Source: Sphaerotilus hippei
GTDB taxonomy: Bacteria; Pseudomonadota; Gammaproteobacteria; Burkholderiales; Burkholderiaceae_C
Assembly: GCF_003201595.1 (NCBI RefSeq)
Contig: NZ_QJJS01000012.1
Location: 83,366-132,880, forward strand
Direction: 5' to 3'
Length of the DNA stretch: 49,515 nt
Shown here: positions 39,502 through 47,706 of the stretch, in pieces
Layout of the letters: every line of letters begins with the position of its first letter
Numbering within the stretch: position 1 is the first letter of the stretch
Made by a program: the position numbers and the translations under genes
Notes under the pieces: model-generated
Seen by the model: only the letters and a program-made list of their open reading frames with translations
Told to the model about the DNA's origin: nothing
The model's database searches: none

Positions 39502-40383
39502 TCAGTTCTCGACCAGTCGATAGTGCTTGTGGCTGAGGTCCCAGCCGAACCAGCGCTCCAGCCGCATCGCATGGCGGTGCTTGCGCTCGCGGCGCGTCAG
39601 CGCGTGGTCCGGATCGGGTTCGAAGAAGGGTTCGGCGTCGCTGGCCAGCCAGGGCTGCACCACCGCCGGGTGGCTGCCCTCGAAGCGGCGCAGCGCCTGC
39701 GGGTCCAGGCTGTAGCGCATCTTCGGGGCGGCGCTCGACCAGTACTTGCTGACCTGGTCCATCTTGGCCTGCATGTAGTCGAGCCGGCGCACGTGGCCGT
39801 AGTGGTAGATGTGGGCGTTGGCCAGCGCGGCCTTCGGGTGGCGGCCCTGGCGGTGGCGGTCCATCACGACCCAGAACTGGCCGTCGGGCGCGTAGGTGCG
39901 GATGGTGTTGCGGATCAGCCGGCATTCGCGCCGGTACCAGGCCGGGCTGACGGCCAGCCACTGCGGCGAGCCGTAGAAGTGCAGGTAGTCGAACACCAGC
40001 GCCTCGACCTCGGGGTTGCCGTGGTGGCGATCGACCGACGCCCGGATGGCGGCCAGCTCGCCCTCGTGCAGCACCTCGTCGCCCTCGAGGTAGAAGGCCC
40101 AGTCGCCGGTGCAGGCGTACTGCGCGATCATCTTCTGCTGGGCATAGACGAAGCCACGCTCGGCCATGCGCTCGTTCCAGAGCGTGTCGATGATGCGCAG
40201 CTTGGGCTCGCGGGCGGCCAGCGCCCGCACGCGGGCGACGGTGTCGTCCTCGCCCGCGCCCAGCGCGATCACGAACTCGTCGACCAGCGGCAGCAGCGAG
40301 CGGATCGAGGCCTCGAACGGAAAGCCGAGCTTCACGCCGTTGCGCAGGAAGGTGAAGCCGCTGATGACGGCGCGCGCGCTCAT
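39502..40383 (-). CDS. GT2-like glycosyltransferase next to msbA
   Basis: Seen: 293 residues; AVISGFTFLRNGVKLGFPFE, LVDEFVIALGAGEDDTVARV (nucleotide Asp pair), YACTGDWAFYLEGDEVLHE (metal site as EGDE), FDYLHFYGSP and HIYHYGHVRRLDYM. The family is GT2-like with an aspartate-poor metal motif. Its ATG overlaps the msbA stop in an ATGA, so it is translationally coupled to the lipid A exporter, which points to LPS core or O-antigen work. The C-terminus is rich in Arg/His (RRERKHRHAMRLERW). Confidence 0.85.
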   Translation of the reverse strand: MSARAVISGFTFLRNGVKLGFPFEASIRSLLPLVDEFVIALGAGEDDTVARVRALAAREPKLRIIDTLWNERMAERGFVYAQQKMIAQYACTGDWAFYLEGDEVLHEGELAAIRASVDRHHGNPEVEALVFDYLHFYGSPQWLAVSPAWYRRECRLIRNTIRTYAPDGQFWVVMDRHRQGRHPKAALANAHIYHYGHVRRLDYMQAKMDQVSKYWSSAAPKMRYSLDPQALRRFEGSHPAVVQPWLASDAEPFFEPDPDHALTRRERKHRHAMRLERWFGWDLSHKHYRLVEN

Positions 40384-42107
40384 GACTGGAACTGCAGCGC
40401 GTGCAGTCGGGCGAACAGGCCACCACGGGCCAGCAGTTCGGCGTGCGTGCCCTGCTCGGCGATGCGCCCGCCGTCGAGCACGACCACCCGGTCGGCCCGC
40501 TCGATGGTCGACAGGCGGTGGGCGATGACGATCGAGGTGCGCCCGGCCATCAGGCGCTCGAGCGCGCCCTGCACCAGGTGCTCGGACTCGGAGTCCAGCG
40601 CCGAGGTGGCCTCGTCGAGGATCAGCAGCGGCGCGTCCTTGTAGACCGCGCGCGCGATCGCCAGGCGCTGGCGCTGGCCTCCGGACAGGCGCTGGCCGTT
40701 GTGGCCGATGACGGTGTCCATGCCCTCGGGCAGGCTGGCGACGAAGTCCTGCAGGTTGGCCGCCACCAGCGCGGCCTGCACCCGCTCGCGGTCGAGCTCG
40801 AAGCCGAGCGAGACGTTGGCCGCGACGCTGTCGTTGAACAGCACCACGTCCTGGCTGACCAGCGCGAACTGGCGCCGCAGCGCCTCGATGTTCCACTCCT
40901 GCAGCGCGACGCCGTCGATCTCGACCCGCCCGCTGGTGGCCTCGATGAAGCGCGGCAGCAGGTTGATCAGCGTGGTCTTGCCCGCGCCCGACGGGCCCAC
41001 CAGCGCCAGCACCTGGCCGGCCGGGATGTCCAGGCTGATGCCGTCGAGCGCGGCCGCACCCTGTTCGCCGTAGCGCACGCCCACGTCCTTCAGCGCGATC
41101 GTGCCGGTCGCGCGGGCCGGGGCGTAGGGGCCGTCCTGCTCCTGCGGCACGGTGTCGATCAGGTCGAGCGCCCGGTCCAGCGAGGCCAGGCCGCGCGTGA
41201 TGGGCACCGCCACCTCGGAGAGCTTCTTGATCGGGCTGACCAGCATCAGCATCGTGGTGATGAAGGCGACGAAGCTGCCCACCGACTGCTGCTCCTGCCC
41301 GCTCTGCCACATGGCGGTGACGATGACCGCCGACAGCGCGATGGCCGCGAGGATCTGCGTCAGCGGGGTCATCGTCGAGGCGGCGGCGACCGACTTCAGC
41401 GCCAGGCGGCGCATGTGGTCGCTCATGCGGAAGAAACGTTCGGTCTGCTGCGCCTGGGCGCCATGCAGGCGCACCACCCGCCAGGCCTGCACGTTCTCCT
41501 CGACCGTGTAGGCGAGGTTGTCGGCGGCCCGCTGGCCCTCGTGGGTCAGGCGGTGCAGCCGGCGGCTGAGCGTGCGCATCACGTAGGCCAGCGCCGGGAA
41601 CAGCACGGCCACGAACAGCGTGAGCTTCCAGTTCATCCAGATCAGCGAGCCCAGCAGCGCCACCACGGTCAGCAGGTCACGGAACAGCGACAGGCCCGAG
41701 CTCGACAGCTGCAGCGCGCCGCTCTGCACCTCGTGGGCGAGCATGTTGGTCAGCATGCTGGCCGAGTGGTCGGCGTAGAGGCGAGGGTGGGCGTCCATCA
41801 GCCGGGTGAACAGGGTCTGGCGCAGCTTCTGCGTGCCCTCGTAGGCCACCCAGGCCAGGCAGTACTGCGCCACGTAACCCGCCAGGCCCCGGATGAAGAA
41901 CAGGCCGACGACGACCACGGGCACCTGCCACAGCGGCACGCCGCCCTTGAAGCCTTCGTCGAGCAGGTACTTCAGCAGCTGCGGCACCAGCGGCTCGCAG
42001 CCGGCGACCACGACCGTGGCCACGGTGGACAGGATGAAAGCCCGTCGGGTATGGGAAAAATACGGCCAGATGCGGCCCAGGCGGCTGCGCAGATGCGAAA
42101 ACGACAC
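40380..42107 (-). CDS. msbA: Lipid A export ABC transporter MsbA
   Basis: Flips core lipid A across the inner membrane. Seen: 575 residues, a half-transporter with six helices (about 20-310) and one ATPase domain: Walker A VGPSGAGKTTLINLLPRF, signature LSGGQRQRLAIARAV, Walker B LLILDEATSALDSESE and switch IAHRLSTIERAD. The start is GTG at 42107 (MSFSHLRSRLGRIWPYF). It leads five minus-strand genes of glycan assembly, and the next gene overlaps its stop by 4 nt. Divergent from the WaaE-like gene. Confidence 0.94.
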   Translation of the reverse strand: MSFSHLRSRLGRIWPYFSHTRRAFILSTVATVVVAGCEPLVPQLLKYLLDEGFKGGVPLWQVPVVVVGLFFIRGLAGYVAQYCLAWVAYEGTQKLRQTLFTRLMDAHPRLYADHSASMLTNMLAHEVQSGALQLSSSGLSLFRDLLTVVALLGSLIWMNWKLTLFVAVLFPALAYVMRTLSRRLHRLTHEGQRAADNLAYTVEENVQAWRVVRLHGAQAQQTERFFRMSDHMRRLALKSVAAASTMTPLTQILAAIALSAVIVTAMWQSGQEQQSVGSFVAFITTMLMLVSPIKKLSEVAVPITRGLASLDRALDLIDTVPQEQDGPYAPARATGTIALKDVGVRYGEQGAAALDGISLDIPAGQVLALVGPSGAGKTTLINLLPRFIEATSGRVEIDGVALQEWNIEALRRQFALVSQDVVLFNDSVAANVSLGFELDRERVQAALVAANLQDFVASLPEGMDTVIGHNGQRLSGGQRQRLAIARAVYKDAPLLILDEATSALDSESEHLVQGALERLMAGRTSIVIAHRLSTIERADRVVVLDGGRIAEQGTHAELLARGGLFARLHALQFQS

Positions 42108-42198
42108 GCGATTTGTACTTTCTGCAGGAGGGGACGGAGCGGGCGAGATTATGGCCCGCGCGCCCGGCCGGCCTTCGCGGCGGCGGGGCGTCTCTACA

Positions 42199-43074
42199 AT
42201 GCGCGGGTTCGAACCACGCCTTGATGCAATCGCCTTGACAGCTCCGATCGTTACCCCGCCGAGCGTGCCGGCCCTTCGCCCCAGGATCTCGGTCTACGTG
42301 ATCGCCTTCAACGAGGCCGAGAAGATCCGCGACGCGGTGTCGAGCGTGCTGTGGGCCGACGAGATCATCGTGGCCGACTCGCACAGCACCGACGGCACCG
42401 TCGAGATCGCCGAGGGCCTGGGCGCCCGGGTGGTGCAGATCGACTTCCAGGGCTTCGGCGACCTGCGCAACCGCGCGATCGCCCAGTGCCGCGGCGACTG
42501 GATCTTCAGCCTCGATGCCGACGAGCGCTGCACGCCCGAGGTGCGCGACGAGGTGCTGGCGCTGGTCGACGGCGCGGCGCGCCACGACGCCTACTGGGTG
42601 CCCCGGCGCAACTACTTCATGGGCCGCTGGATCCGCCACTCCGGCTGGTACCCGAACTTCCGCCAGCCGCAGCTCTTCCGCCGCGGCGCGATGCGCTACA
42701 CGATGGAGCCGGTGCACGAGGGCTACGAGATGCTGTCGGGCGGCCAGCCGGGCGTGCTGCGCCACGCGATCTCGCAGTTCCCCTTCCGCAACCTCGACGA
42801 GGTGATGCGCAAGGCCAACCGCTACTCCACGCTGGGGGCGGCCAAGGTCAGGCCGGGCCGCGCGTCGATGTCGCGCGCGCTGGTCAGCGCCACCTGGGCC
42901 TTCGTCAAGCACCTGGTCTTCAAGCGCGGGCTGCTCGACGGCTGGGCCGGATTCATCATCGCCTTCGCCTATTTCGAGCAGACTTTCTACCGCTACGCCA
43001 AGCGCTGGGAACAAGACATGGACTTTCAGCGTCCACCCCAGGCGCCCGTGCGGCGCACCGACCGGCCGGCGTGA
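42199..43074 (+). CDS. WaaE/LgtF-like LPS core glycosyltransferase (GT2)
   Basis: Probably adds a hexose to the inner LPS core. Seen: 291 residues, with ISVYVIAFNEAEKIRDAVSS, WADEIIVADSHSTDGTVEIA, FGDLRNRAIAQCRGDWIFSL followed by DADER, NYFMGRWIRHSGWYPNFRQP, QLFRRG and VHEGYE. These blocks are those of the beta-1,4-glucosyltransferase WaaE/KdtX group. The start is uncertain: ATG 42199 overlaps a TACAAT sequence (42195-42200) that looks like a -10 box, so TTG 42235 or GTG 42265 may be the true start. It is divergent from msbA. Confidence 0.88.
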   Translation: MRGFEPRLDAIALTAPIVTPPSVPALRPRISVYVIAFNEAEKIRDAVSSVLWADEIIVADSHSTDGTVEIAEGLGARVVQIDFQGFGDLRNRAIAQCRGDWIFSLDADERCTPEVRDEVLALVDGAARHDAYWVPRRNYFMGRWIRHSGWYPNFRQPQLFRRGAMRYTMEPVHEGYEMLSGGQPGVLRHAISQFPFRNLDEVMRKANRYSTLGAAKVRPGRASMSRALVSATWAFVKHLVFKRGLLDGWAGFIIAFAYFEQTFYRYAKRWEQDMDFQRPPQAPVRRTDRPA

Positions 43075-43128
43075 CGCCGCCGCTCACCGACACGACCTTC
43101 CATCCGTTCCATGCCACCACTGATCGAC

Positions 43129-44412
43129 ATGACATTGAACCGACGCTCGTTGCTGGGCACCCTCGGAGCCGGCACGCTGCTGGGCAGTCCGCTCGCGGCG
43201 CTGGCCCAGTTCCGTGTCGAGGTCTCGGGCATCGGCGCCACGCAGGTGCCCATCGCGATCGCGAAGTTCAAGGACGAGGACCGCGCGCCGCAGCCGATCT
43301 CGGCCATCGTGCGCGCCGACCTGGAGCGCAGCGGGCTGTTCAAGATGATCGATGCCTCGTCGGCCAACCTCGACGAGAGCGCCAAGCCGGTGCTGTCGGA
43401 GTGGCGCTCGCGGGGCACCGACGCCTTGCTGGCCGGCTCGGTCACCCGCCTGGCCGACGGCCGCTTCGACCTGCGCTACCGGCTCTGGGACGTGGTCAAG
43501 GGCAGCGAGATCGGCCTGCAGAGCACGGCCGTGCCCAAGGACGACCTGCGCCTGCATGCCCACCGCATCGCCGACGAGGTCTACCAGCGCCTGACCGGCG
43601 ACAAGGGCATCTTCTCGACCCGCATCGCCTACGTCTCCAAGGCCGCCGGCCTCTACTACCTCTGGGTGGCCGACGCCGACGGGCTGGGCGCCCAGGAGGC
43701 GCTGCGCAGCGCCGAGCCCATCATCTCGCCGGCCTGGTCGCCCGACGGCCGCGAGCTGGCCTACGTGTCCTTCGACACCCGCAAGGCGGTCGTGGTGGTG
43801 CAGGACGTCTCGAGCGGCAAGCGCCGGGTCGTGGCCAACTTCAAGGGCTCCAACAGCGCCCCGGCCTGGTCGCCCGACGGCGAGCGGCTGGCGGTGACGC
43901 TCACGCGCGACGGCATCTCGCAGCTCTACGTGATGAACCGCCGCGGCGAGGGCCTGCAGCGCCTGACCAGCAGCGGCGCGATCGACACCGAGGCCGCCTG
44001 GGCGCCCGACGGTCGCAGCCTCTACTTCGTCAGCGACCGGGGCGGCGGCCCGCAGGTCTACCGCATGCCGGCGGGCGGCGGGGGCGCCGAGCGCGTGACC
44101 TTCTCCGGCAACTACAACATCAGCCCGGCGATCAGCCCGGACGGCCGCTACATGGCCTACATCACGCGCCAGGGCGGCGCCTTCAAGCTGATGCTGATGG
44201 ACCTGGCCGGGGGCAGCGTCACCGGCCTGACCGAGACGAGCGAGGACGAGAGTCCGTGCTTCGCCCCCAACAGCCGCCTGATCATCTACGCGAGCCGCGC
44301 CGGTGGCCGCGACGTGCTGATGACCACCAACCTCGACGGCACGGTGCGCGCACGGCTGGCCGCGCCGCAGGCCGACGTGCGCGAGCCCGTCTGGGGCCCG
44401 TTCCAGCGCTGA
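43129..44412 (+). CDS. tolB: Tol-Pal system beta-propeller protein TolB
   Basis: Periplasmic component that links Pal to the TolA-Q-R motor during division. Seen: 427 residues. The signal NRRSLLGTLGAGTLLGSPLA ends ALA-QFRVEV. An N-terminal domain (about 30-150) binds TolA, and a six-bladed propeller carries repeated SPAWSPDGRELAYVS, APAWSPDGERLAVT and EAAWAPDGRSLYFVS motifs. The start at 43129 (MTLNRRS) is preferred to 43111 (MPPLIDM) because it gives a shorter n-region; neither has a strong ribosome site. tolQ, tolR and tolA are not in the window. The Arg-Arg pair before the hydrophobic core is notable. Confidence 0.95.
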   Translation: MTLNRRSLLGTLGAGTLLGSPLAALAQFRVEVSGIGATQVPIAIAKFKDEDRAPQPISAIVRADLERSGLFKMIDASSANLDESAKPVLSEWRSRGTDALLAGSVTRLADGRFDLRYRLWDVVKGSEIGLQSTAVPKDDLRLHAHRIADEVYQRLTGDKGIFSTRIAYVSKAAGLYYLWVADADGLGAQEALRSAEPIISPAWSPDGRELAYVSFDTRKAVVVVQDVSSGKRRVVANFKGSNSAPAWSPDGERLAVTLTRDGISQLYVMNRRGEGLQRLTSSGAIDTEAAWAPDGRSLYFVSDRGGGPQVYRMPAGGGGAERVTFSGNYNISPAISPDGRYMAYITRQGGAFKLMLMDLAGGSVTGLTETSEDESPCFAPNSRLIIYASRAGGRDVLMTTNLDGTVRARLAAPQADVREPVWGPFQR

Positions 44413-44437
44413 TCCCTCGATCCCTGTGGAGAAACTG

Positions 44438-45031
44438 ATGCAAACACGAACTGCTCATTCGACGGCCTGGCGGGCCTGCTGTGTCTGGATGGCGGCCGCG
44501 TCGGTGCTCGCCCTGGCCGGATGTGCGTCCAGCACCCGGCTGGATGGTCCGGCGCCCGTGGAGTCCCGCGGCGCGGGCGGGGCCGGGGCCGACGGGGCCG
44601 GTGGCACCGGTTCCGGCGTCGACGGCGCGGGCGGCAGCGCCTCGCAGGTCGCCCGCGTCGACCTGGCCGGGGGCGCCGATGCCGCCGGGGCGGCTGCCCA
44701 GGCGGGCGGTCGCATCGTCTACTTCGACTACGACAGCTACGTGGTGCGCCAGGATGGCCAGGCCATCGTGGCCGCCAACGCCCGACGCCTGAGCGCCGAC
44801 CCGAAGCGCCGCCTGCTGGCCGAGGGCCACACCGACGAGCGTGGCGGGCGCGAGTACAACCTCGCGCTGGGCCAGAAGCGGGCCGACGCGGTGGTGCAGG
44901 CGATGCTGCTGCTGGGCGTCAAGGACGGCCAGGTCGAGGCGGTCAGCTTCGGCAAGGAGCGCCCGGCCGAGACCGGCTCGGGTGAGGCGGTGTGGGCCAG
45001 GAACCGCCGCGTCGAACTGAAGGACCGCTGA
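44438..45031 (+). CDS. pal: Peptidoglycan-associated lipoprotein Pal
   Basis: Outer-membrane lipoprotein that binds peptidoglycan through an OmpA-like domain. Seen: 197 residues. The signal peptide has lipobox LALAGCAS, with acylated Cys29. A Gly/Ala-rich linker (about 45-88: GAGGAGADGAGGTGSG) precedes the OmpA domain, with IVYFDYDSYVVRQDG, LLAEGHTDERGGREYNLALG and QKRADAVVQAM. The start at 44438 follows GGAGAAA; GTG 44426 sits on that site. It lies 25 nt after tolB. Confidence 0.95.
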   Translation: MQTRTAHSTAWRACCVWMAAASVLALAGCASSTRLDGPAPVESRGAGGAGADGAGGTGSGVDGAGGSASQVARVDLAGGADAAGAAAQAGGRIVYFDYDSYVVRQDGQAIVAANARRLSADPKRRLLAEGHTDERGGREYNLALGQKRADAVVQAMLLLGVKDGQVEAVSFGKERPAETGSGEAVWARNRRVELKDR

Positions 45032-45032
45032 C

Positions 45033-45839
45033 ATGTCCACCGTCCACCGACTGCGCGCCGTGGCCGCCTCCGCCCTGGTGGCGCTGGCCTGCACGGCCGC
45101 CTGGCAGCCGGCGCATGCCGGCCTGTTCGACGACGAGGAGGCCCGCAAGGCCATCCTCGACCTGCGCAACCGCATCGACCAGAACCAGAAGGCGGCGCTG
45201 GCCCGCGAGGCCGATTTCAACGAGCAGATGGCGACCACGCGCCGCAGCATGCTCGACCTGAATGCCCAGATCGAGACGCTGCGCGCCGAGGTGGCCCGCC
45301 TGCGTGGGGCCGACGAGCAGTCGACCCAGTCGATCAAGGAGCTGGCCAGGGACCTGGCCGAGGTGCAGCGCAAGCAGAAGGACCTGAGCTCCGGCGTCGA
45401 GGACCGCCTGCGCCGCTTCGAGCCGCAGAAGGTCAGCCTCGACGGACGCGAGATCACCGTCGACCCGCAGGAAAAACGGGCCTACGACGACGCGATCGCC
45501 GTGCTGCGCAAGGGCGAGTTCCCGGCCGCGATCCAGGCCTTCCAGGGCTTCGAGCAGCGTTTCCCGTCCAGCCCGTACGCCGGCCATGTGCAGTACTGGC
45601 TGGGCAATGCCTACTACGGCAACGGCGACGTGAAGGCCGCGATGGGCTCGTTCCGCAGCATGCTGTCGGCCACGCCCGACCACCCGCGCGCTGCCGAGGC
45701 CATGCTGGCGCTGGCGAACTGCCAGATCGAGCTCAAGGACCCCAAGACCGCCCGCAAGACGCTGGAGAACCTGGTCAAGAGCTTCCCGCAGTCCGAGGCG
45801 GCCCAGGCGGCCCGCGACCGGCTGGCCCGGCTCAAGTGA
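45033..45839 (+). CDS. cpoB: Cell-division coordinator CpoB (YbgF)
   Basis: Periplasmic partner of TolA and PBP1B that couples peptidoglycan synthesis to outer-membrane constriction. Seen: 268 residues. Signal peptide ALVALACTAAWQPAHA-GLFD, N-terminal coiled coil at about 35-120 (LRNRIDQNQKAALAREADF; LRAEVARLRGADEQ), a short linker, and three TPR-like repeats from about 145 (YDDAIAVLRKGEFPAAIQAF, AGHVQYWLGNAYYGNGDVKA, AMLALANCQIELKDPKTA). The start is one base after the pal stop, so it is cotranscribed with tolB and pal. Confidence 0.94.
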   Translation: MSTVHRLRAVAASALVALACTAAWQPAHAGLFDDEEARKAILDLRNRIDQNQKAALAREADFNEQMATTRRSMLDLNAQIETLRAEVARLRGADEQSTQSIKELARDLAEVQRKQKDLSSGVEDRLRRFEPQKVSLDGREITVDPQEKRAYDDAIAVLRKGEFPAAIQAFQGFEQRFPSSPYAGHVQYWLGNAYYGNGDVKAAMGSFRSMLSATPDHPRAAEAMLALANCQIELKDPKTARKTLENLVKSFPQSEAAQAARDRLARLK

Positions 45840-45864
45840 GGCGGCGTTGCGCGTGAGCGAGGCG

Positions 45865-46614
45865 ATGGAGGCCGATCTCGAGCGGCGTTTCGGCGGCCTG
45901 CGCCGACTCTGGGGCGACGAGGCCTACGCCCGCCTGCGCGGCGCGTCGGTCGGTGTGGTCGGGGTCGGCGGGGTCGGCTCCTGGGCGGCCGAGGCGCTGG
46001 CGCGCTGCGGCGTTGCCGAGCTGCTGCTGGTCGACCTGGACCAGGTCGCCGAGTCCAACATCAACCGCCAGGTCCAGGCGCTCGGGGCCACCGTCGGTGC
46101 CGCCAAGGTCGACGCGCTGCGGGCGCGCATCGCCGACATCCATCCCGGCTGCCAGGTCCGCGTCGTCGAGGACTTCGTCGAGCCCGACCGTTTCCCGCAG
46201 ATGCTGCCGGTGCGTCCGCAGGTGCTGATCGACGCCTGCGACGACCGCCAGGCCAAGCGGGCCATGGCCCGCTGGGCGCTGGCCGGCCCGCACGCGCTCG
46301 TGATGGTCGGTGCCGCCGGCGGCAAGAGCGAGGTGCAGCGCATCGACCTGGCTGACCTGGCCGATGTCACCCACGACCCCTTGCTCGGGCGCCTGCGCCG
46401 GCAGCTGCGGCAGGAGGGGCTGGCTCCCGCGTCCGGCCCGATCGGCCTGCGCTGCGTGTTCTCCCGCGAGACCGTGCAGCAGCCCGACAGCAGCTGCTCG
46501 ACCGACGGCAGCCTGAACTGCCACGGCTACGGCTCCTGCGTGATGGTGACCGCCTCGTTCGGCATGGCCGCCGCGGCTGAAGCCGTGCGCCTGATCCGCA
46601 CCGGCGCGGCCTGA
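45865..46614 (+). CDS. tcdA: tRNA threonylcarbamoyladenosine dehydratase (TcdA/CsdL)
   Basis: E1-like enzyme that cyclises t6A to ct6A at position 37 of ANN-decoding tRNAs, which include the lysine tRNAs found just downstream. Seen: 249 residues, with N-terminal RRFGGLRRLWGDEAYARL, nucleotide loop GVVGVGGVGSWAAEALARCG, DLDQVAESNINRQVQALGAT (Asp and Arg finger), VLIDACDDRQAK, MVGAAGGKSEVQ and C-terminal VMVTASFGMAAAAEAV. There is no rhodanese or ubiquitin-like extension. GTG 45853 and TTG 45847 are alternative starts. It follows cpoB by a short gap. Confidence 0.93.
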   Translation: MEADLERRFGGLRRLWGDEAYARLRGASVGVVGVGGVGSWAAEALARCGVAELLLVDLDQVAESNINRQVQALGATVGAAKVDALRARIADIHPGCQVRVVEDFVEPDRFPQMLPVRPQVLIDACDDRQAKRAMARWALAGPHALVMVGAAGGKSEVQRIDLADLADVTHDPLLGRLRRQLRQEGLAPASGPIGLRCVFSRETVQQPDSSCSTDGSLNCHGYGSCVMVTASFGMAAAAEAVRLIRTGAA

Positions 46615-46647
46615 GCCCGGCATTGGCGGAATTTTGGCGCGCAAGTG

Positions 46648-46677
46648 TTGACACCCAACAATTTCATTGCTTAAAAT
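46648..46677 (+). promoter_or_regulatory. Sigma-70 promoter of the tRNA-Lys cluster
   Basis: TTGACA (46648-46653), 18 nt, then TAAAAT (46672-46677), giving a start near 46684, about 13 nt before the first tRNA. The -35 is a perfect consensus match. The AT-rich spacer stands out from the surrounding GC-rich DNA. Confidence 0.88.
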
Positions 46678-46696
46678 CTAAGGCTTCACTGGTTCA

Positions 46697-46772
46697 GGGT
46701 TGTTAGCTCAGTTGGTAGAGCAGCGGACTTTTAATCCGTAGGTCGCAGGTTCGAGTCCCGCACAACCCACCA
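46697..46772 (+). tRNA. tRNA-Lys (anticodon TTT)
   Basis: 76 nt with acceptor stem GGGTTGT/ACAACCC, D arm TAGCTCAGTTGGTAGAGCA, anticodon loop CTTTTAA (TTT), T arm with GGTTCGAGTCC, and an encoded CCA. First gene of the cluster. Confidence 0.97.
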
Positions 46773-46820
46773 AATCTGTGATATAGTGGAAGGCTCCGGT
46801 TAAGTCGGAGTTGATAAGTG

Positions 46821-46896
46821 GGGCTCTTAGCTCAGTTGGTAGAGCAGCGGACTCTTAATCCGTAGGTCGAGTGTTCGAGTCACTCAGGGCCCACCA
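46821..46896 (+). tRNA. tRNA-Lys (anticodon CTT), copy 1
   Basis: 76 nt with acceptor GGGCTCT/AGGGCCC (one G-T pair), anticodon loop CTCTTAA (CTT), T-loop GTTCGAGTC and encoded CCA. It is separated from the first tRNA by 48 nt, and its body is closely related to it. Confidence 0.97.
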
Positions 46897-46958
46897 CCCA
46901 CACCAGTTTCATTTCGCCCTGGCGAACACGCTGAAAAGCGGATTCATCAGGACGAGAC

Positions 46959-47034
46959 GGGCTCTTAGCTCAGTTGGTAGAGCAGCGGACTCTTAATCCG
47001 TAGGTCGAGTGTTCGAGTCACTCAGGGCCCACCA
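46959..47034 (+). tRNA. tRNA-Lys (anticodon CTT), copy 2
   Basis: Identical over all 76 nt to the copy at 46821-46896, 62 nt downstream of it, with an unrelated spacer. It is the last tRNA before the terminator and so the copy nearest the accessory gene. Confidence 0.97.
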
Positions 47035-47052
47035 AAATTTAAGAACGAAAAC

Positions 47053-47082
47053 AAGGACTTAGCGAGAGCTAGGTCCTTTTTT
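47053..47082 (+). terminator. Rho-independent terminator of the tRNA-Lys cluster
   Basis: AAGGACTTAGC (47053-47063) pairs with GCTAGGTCCTT (47068-47078) around GAGA with one G-T pair, and T continues to 47082 (six T in all). It ends the tRNA transcript 18 nt past the last CCA. Confidence 0.93.
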
Positions 47083-47460
47083 CATTGGGCATCGGACTTT
47101 TGATGTCCGTTGCTCGGTGCATGTCCGGGGTGGGGAGGTCAGGTCCGCTTGAGGGGCTGGTCTTTCGGGCTCGTGGACCTGCTGCCGTGACGTCGTGCCC
47201 CGGGGTTTTGATGCTCCTGTGCCAGATGCGATGTGAGGCGGCGTCGACGAGGCACCACAGTGCGGTCTTGTCGGTCCTGGACGCACGAGGTCCGAGCGGA
47301 GCGGTGCGTTCCGCGTGTGACTTCGACACGTGCACTTCTGTGAGCCCCCAAACCCCCCCAAGGGCTTCAAGAACTTGAGTCGCACCGACGTTGGGTGGGG
47401 AGGAACCGCGCTCGGTCCTTCTCGATCCCTCCGTGCCGCTGTCTTGATCGTGCGGCTGCA

Positions 47461-47488
47461 GGCGTACTGAAGCGTTCCTTCCGTGCCG
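47461..47488. repeat. Direct repeat, left copy (flanks the NYN gene)
   Basis: A 28-nt segment starting GGCGTACTG and ending CCTTCCGTGCCG. It recurs at 49352-49379 with 25 of 28 positions identical (differences at A/G, T/A and G/A). The two copies are 1,891 bp apart and bracket the NYN-LOTUS gene. Confidence 0.7.
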
Positions 47489-47671
47489 TCTCCAGTTCAG
47501 GGGCTGGGCTGGATTCCGCCTCACGCCTCACTGAGTTTCAAACTCATGACCACGTCTCTGTCAGATCTTCCGGACCGTTCGTCCAATTGGAGCTGCGTCT
47601 GGCAATGTTGTGAACGAGTACCGCGCCGACGTCTGTTCGGTTGCGTGGCGAGCAGGAGGGGTGGCTACATT

Positions 47672-47706
47672 TTGTCCCACAGTAATCAAACCATGGGGCG
47701 GGACAA
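47672..47706. promoter_or_regulatory. Inverted repeat before the NYN gene, possible operator
   Basis: TTGTCCC (47672-47678) and GGGACAA (47700-47706) are exact complements 21 bp apart, centred about 50 bp before the ATG at 47741. The spacing suits binding on one helix face at a promoter. No clear -35/-10 pair is visible. Confidence 0.4.

Noticed and set aside
37993-40644. Long plus-strand open frame opposite the glycosyltransferases
   Set aside because: The composition is typical of GC shadow frames, and the minus-strand genes are supported by motifs and overlaps.
42172-42200. Full sigma-70 promoter for the WaaE-like gene
   Set aside because: TACAAT is a fair -10, but there is no convincing -35 at the right spacing. 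It is recorded only as a doubt about the start codon.
46886-47034. Attachment-site duplication of the tRNA-Lys 3' end
   Set aside because: The two CTT tRNAs are complete genes, and no further partial copy of the 3' end was seen to the right edge, nor an integrase.
47059-47524. Short overlapping open frames after the tRNA terminator
   Set aside because: They occur on both strands, lack ribosome sites, show no family resemblance and begin inside the terminator.
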